Assembly: GCA_903921945.1 (NCBI GenBank)
Contig: CAIXSC010000999.1
Span: forward strand, 1-14,867
Origin: an uncultured Planctomycetaceae bacterium
Lineage (GTDB): Bacteria; Planctomycetota; Planctomycetia; Pirellulales; Pirellulaceae
DNA: 14,867 nt
Reading direction: 5' to 3'
Both the position numbers and the translations under genes were made by a program. Under the pieces are notes generated by a model. The model had not been told where the DNA came from. It did not search any database and saw nothing but the letters and a program-made list of their open reading frames with translations. Shown here piece after piece: positions 14,544 through 14,867 of the stretch (positions within the stretch are counted from its first letter, which is position 1; every line of letters begins with the position of its first letter).

Positions 14544-14867
14544 TTACCCCCGCCGTATGCCCATCGTGGAACTCGCCGCGATCTTCACCTGGGTCGCCGC
14601 CGGCTTCACCTTCATGCTCGGCAGCATGATCCGCTTCGGCGTCGCGGTCGGCACCACCAACATCTGGGTCGTCGGGTTGAATTCGACCTTAGGATAAGTG
14701 ACCGCCGTGCCGTAACCGATCAGGTGCAGGAAGTCGGCCGCCACCAAATCTTCCACTCGGTCCACCGAATCCAAGTCGCCGCTGAACACCAACTGGTCGA
14801 CACCGTCGCCGCCACGGAGCGTGTCGGCGCCATCTTCCCCGTTCAACGTGTCCGCGCCCGCGCCGCC
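14544..14867 (-). CDS. RTX / hemolysin-type calcium-binding repeat protein, C-terminal 107 aa (runs off right edge)
   Basis: The frame is open at the window edge and ends with TAA at 14544. It begins with Gly/Asp-rich nonapeptide repeats of the GGxGxDxLx type (GAGADTLNGEDGADTL, then GGDGVDQLVF), which bind calcium and fold as a parallel beta-roll in secreted proteins. A short non-repeat C-terminal part follows, with FHLIGYG-like and KVEFNPTTQMLVV stretches. At least two full repeats are visible and more are expected beyond the edge. Such repeat proteins are large, secreted and common in planctomycetes; many are not toxins. A start-like TTG at 14846 is internal to the repeats and is not the true start. 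The gene converges on the nucleotidyltransferase with a 99-bp spacer. Confidence 0.82.
   Translation of the reverse strand, partial: GGAGADTLNGEDGADTLRGGDGVDQLVFSGDLDSVDRVEDLVAADFLHLIGYGTAVTYPKVEFNPTTQMLVVPTATPKRIMLPSMKVKPAATQVKIAASSTMGIRRG

Overview
The window is GC-rich bacterial chromosome that most likely comes from a planctomycete (Pirellulales-like). The reasons are an N-terminal peptide typical of planctomycete FHA proteins at the left edge, a DUF1598-like secreted protein, a PSP1 protein with a Cys-rich tail, a large secreted PhoD-like enzyme, and an RTX/hemolysin-repeat protein tail. The lineage call rests on recalled family resemblance, because no search could be run. No rRNA, tRNA, insertion sequence, CRISPR array or phage gene is visible.

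Layout. Positions 1-52 (-) hold the first 17 codons of an FHA-domain gene that runs off the window. It is divergent from a DUF1598-like membrane-anchored or exported protein (333-1775, +), which ends at a clear intrinsic terminator (1889-1919). A Tat-exported class-C beta-lactamase-like serine hydrolase (1923-3071, -) converges on that terminator. A 541-bp gap without a convincing gene follows (3072-3612). It contains a 15-bp tandem repeat and an unusual cluster of short perfect palindromes, placed just upstream of a 148-aa protein with a HicB-type ribbon-helix-helix C terminus (3613-4059, +). Next is a 929-aa secreted PhoD-like metallophosphatase (4160-6949, +), separated by only 9 bp from a convergent amidase (6959-8317, -). 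A 12-bp perfect hairpin lies inside the last amidase codons. Upstream of the amidase on the same strand is a PSP1-domain gene (8474-9040, -), with a 9-bp tandem repeat between the two. Biotin synthase bioB (9178-10194, +) is divergent from the PSP1 gene and converges through a 10-bp-stem hairpin on a DUF3467 gene (10322-10660, -). After an AT-rich divergent promoter region, an MsbA-type ABC exporter (11010-13049, +) and a sugar-1-phosphate nucleotidyltransferase (13056-14444, +) form a likely two-gene operon. The last 324 bases are the C-terminal end of an RTX calcium-binding repeat protein on the minus strand.

How the genes work together. Only one real functional unit is visible: the ABC exporter and nucleotidyltransferase pair, 6 bp apart, which suggests synthesis and export of an envelope glycan or glycolipid. 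The PSP1 and amidase genes may be co-transcribed, but no functional link can be inferred. The other genes are single units arranged head-to-head or tail-to-tail. bioB stands without other biotin genes, and the GatA-like amidase stands without gatB or gatC.

No clearly new multi-gene system is present. The observations most worth a second look are the palindrome cluster in front of the orphan HicB-type gene, the roughly 117-residue coiled-coil and low-complexity insertion between TM1 and TM2 of the ABC exporter, the Cys-rich PSP1 tail, and the hairpin built into the 3' end of the amidase.
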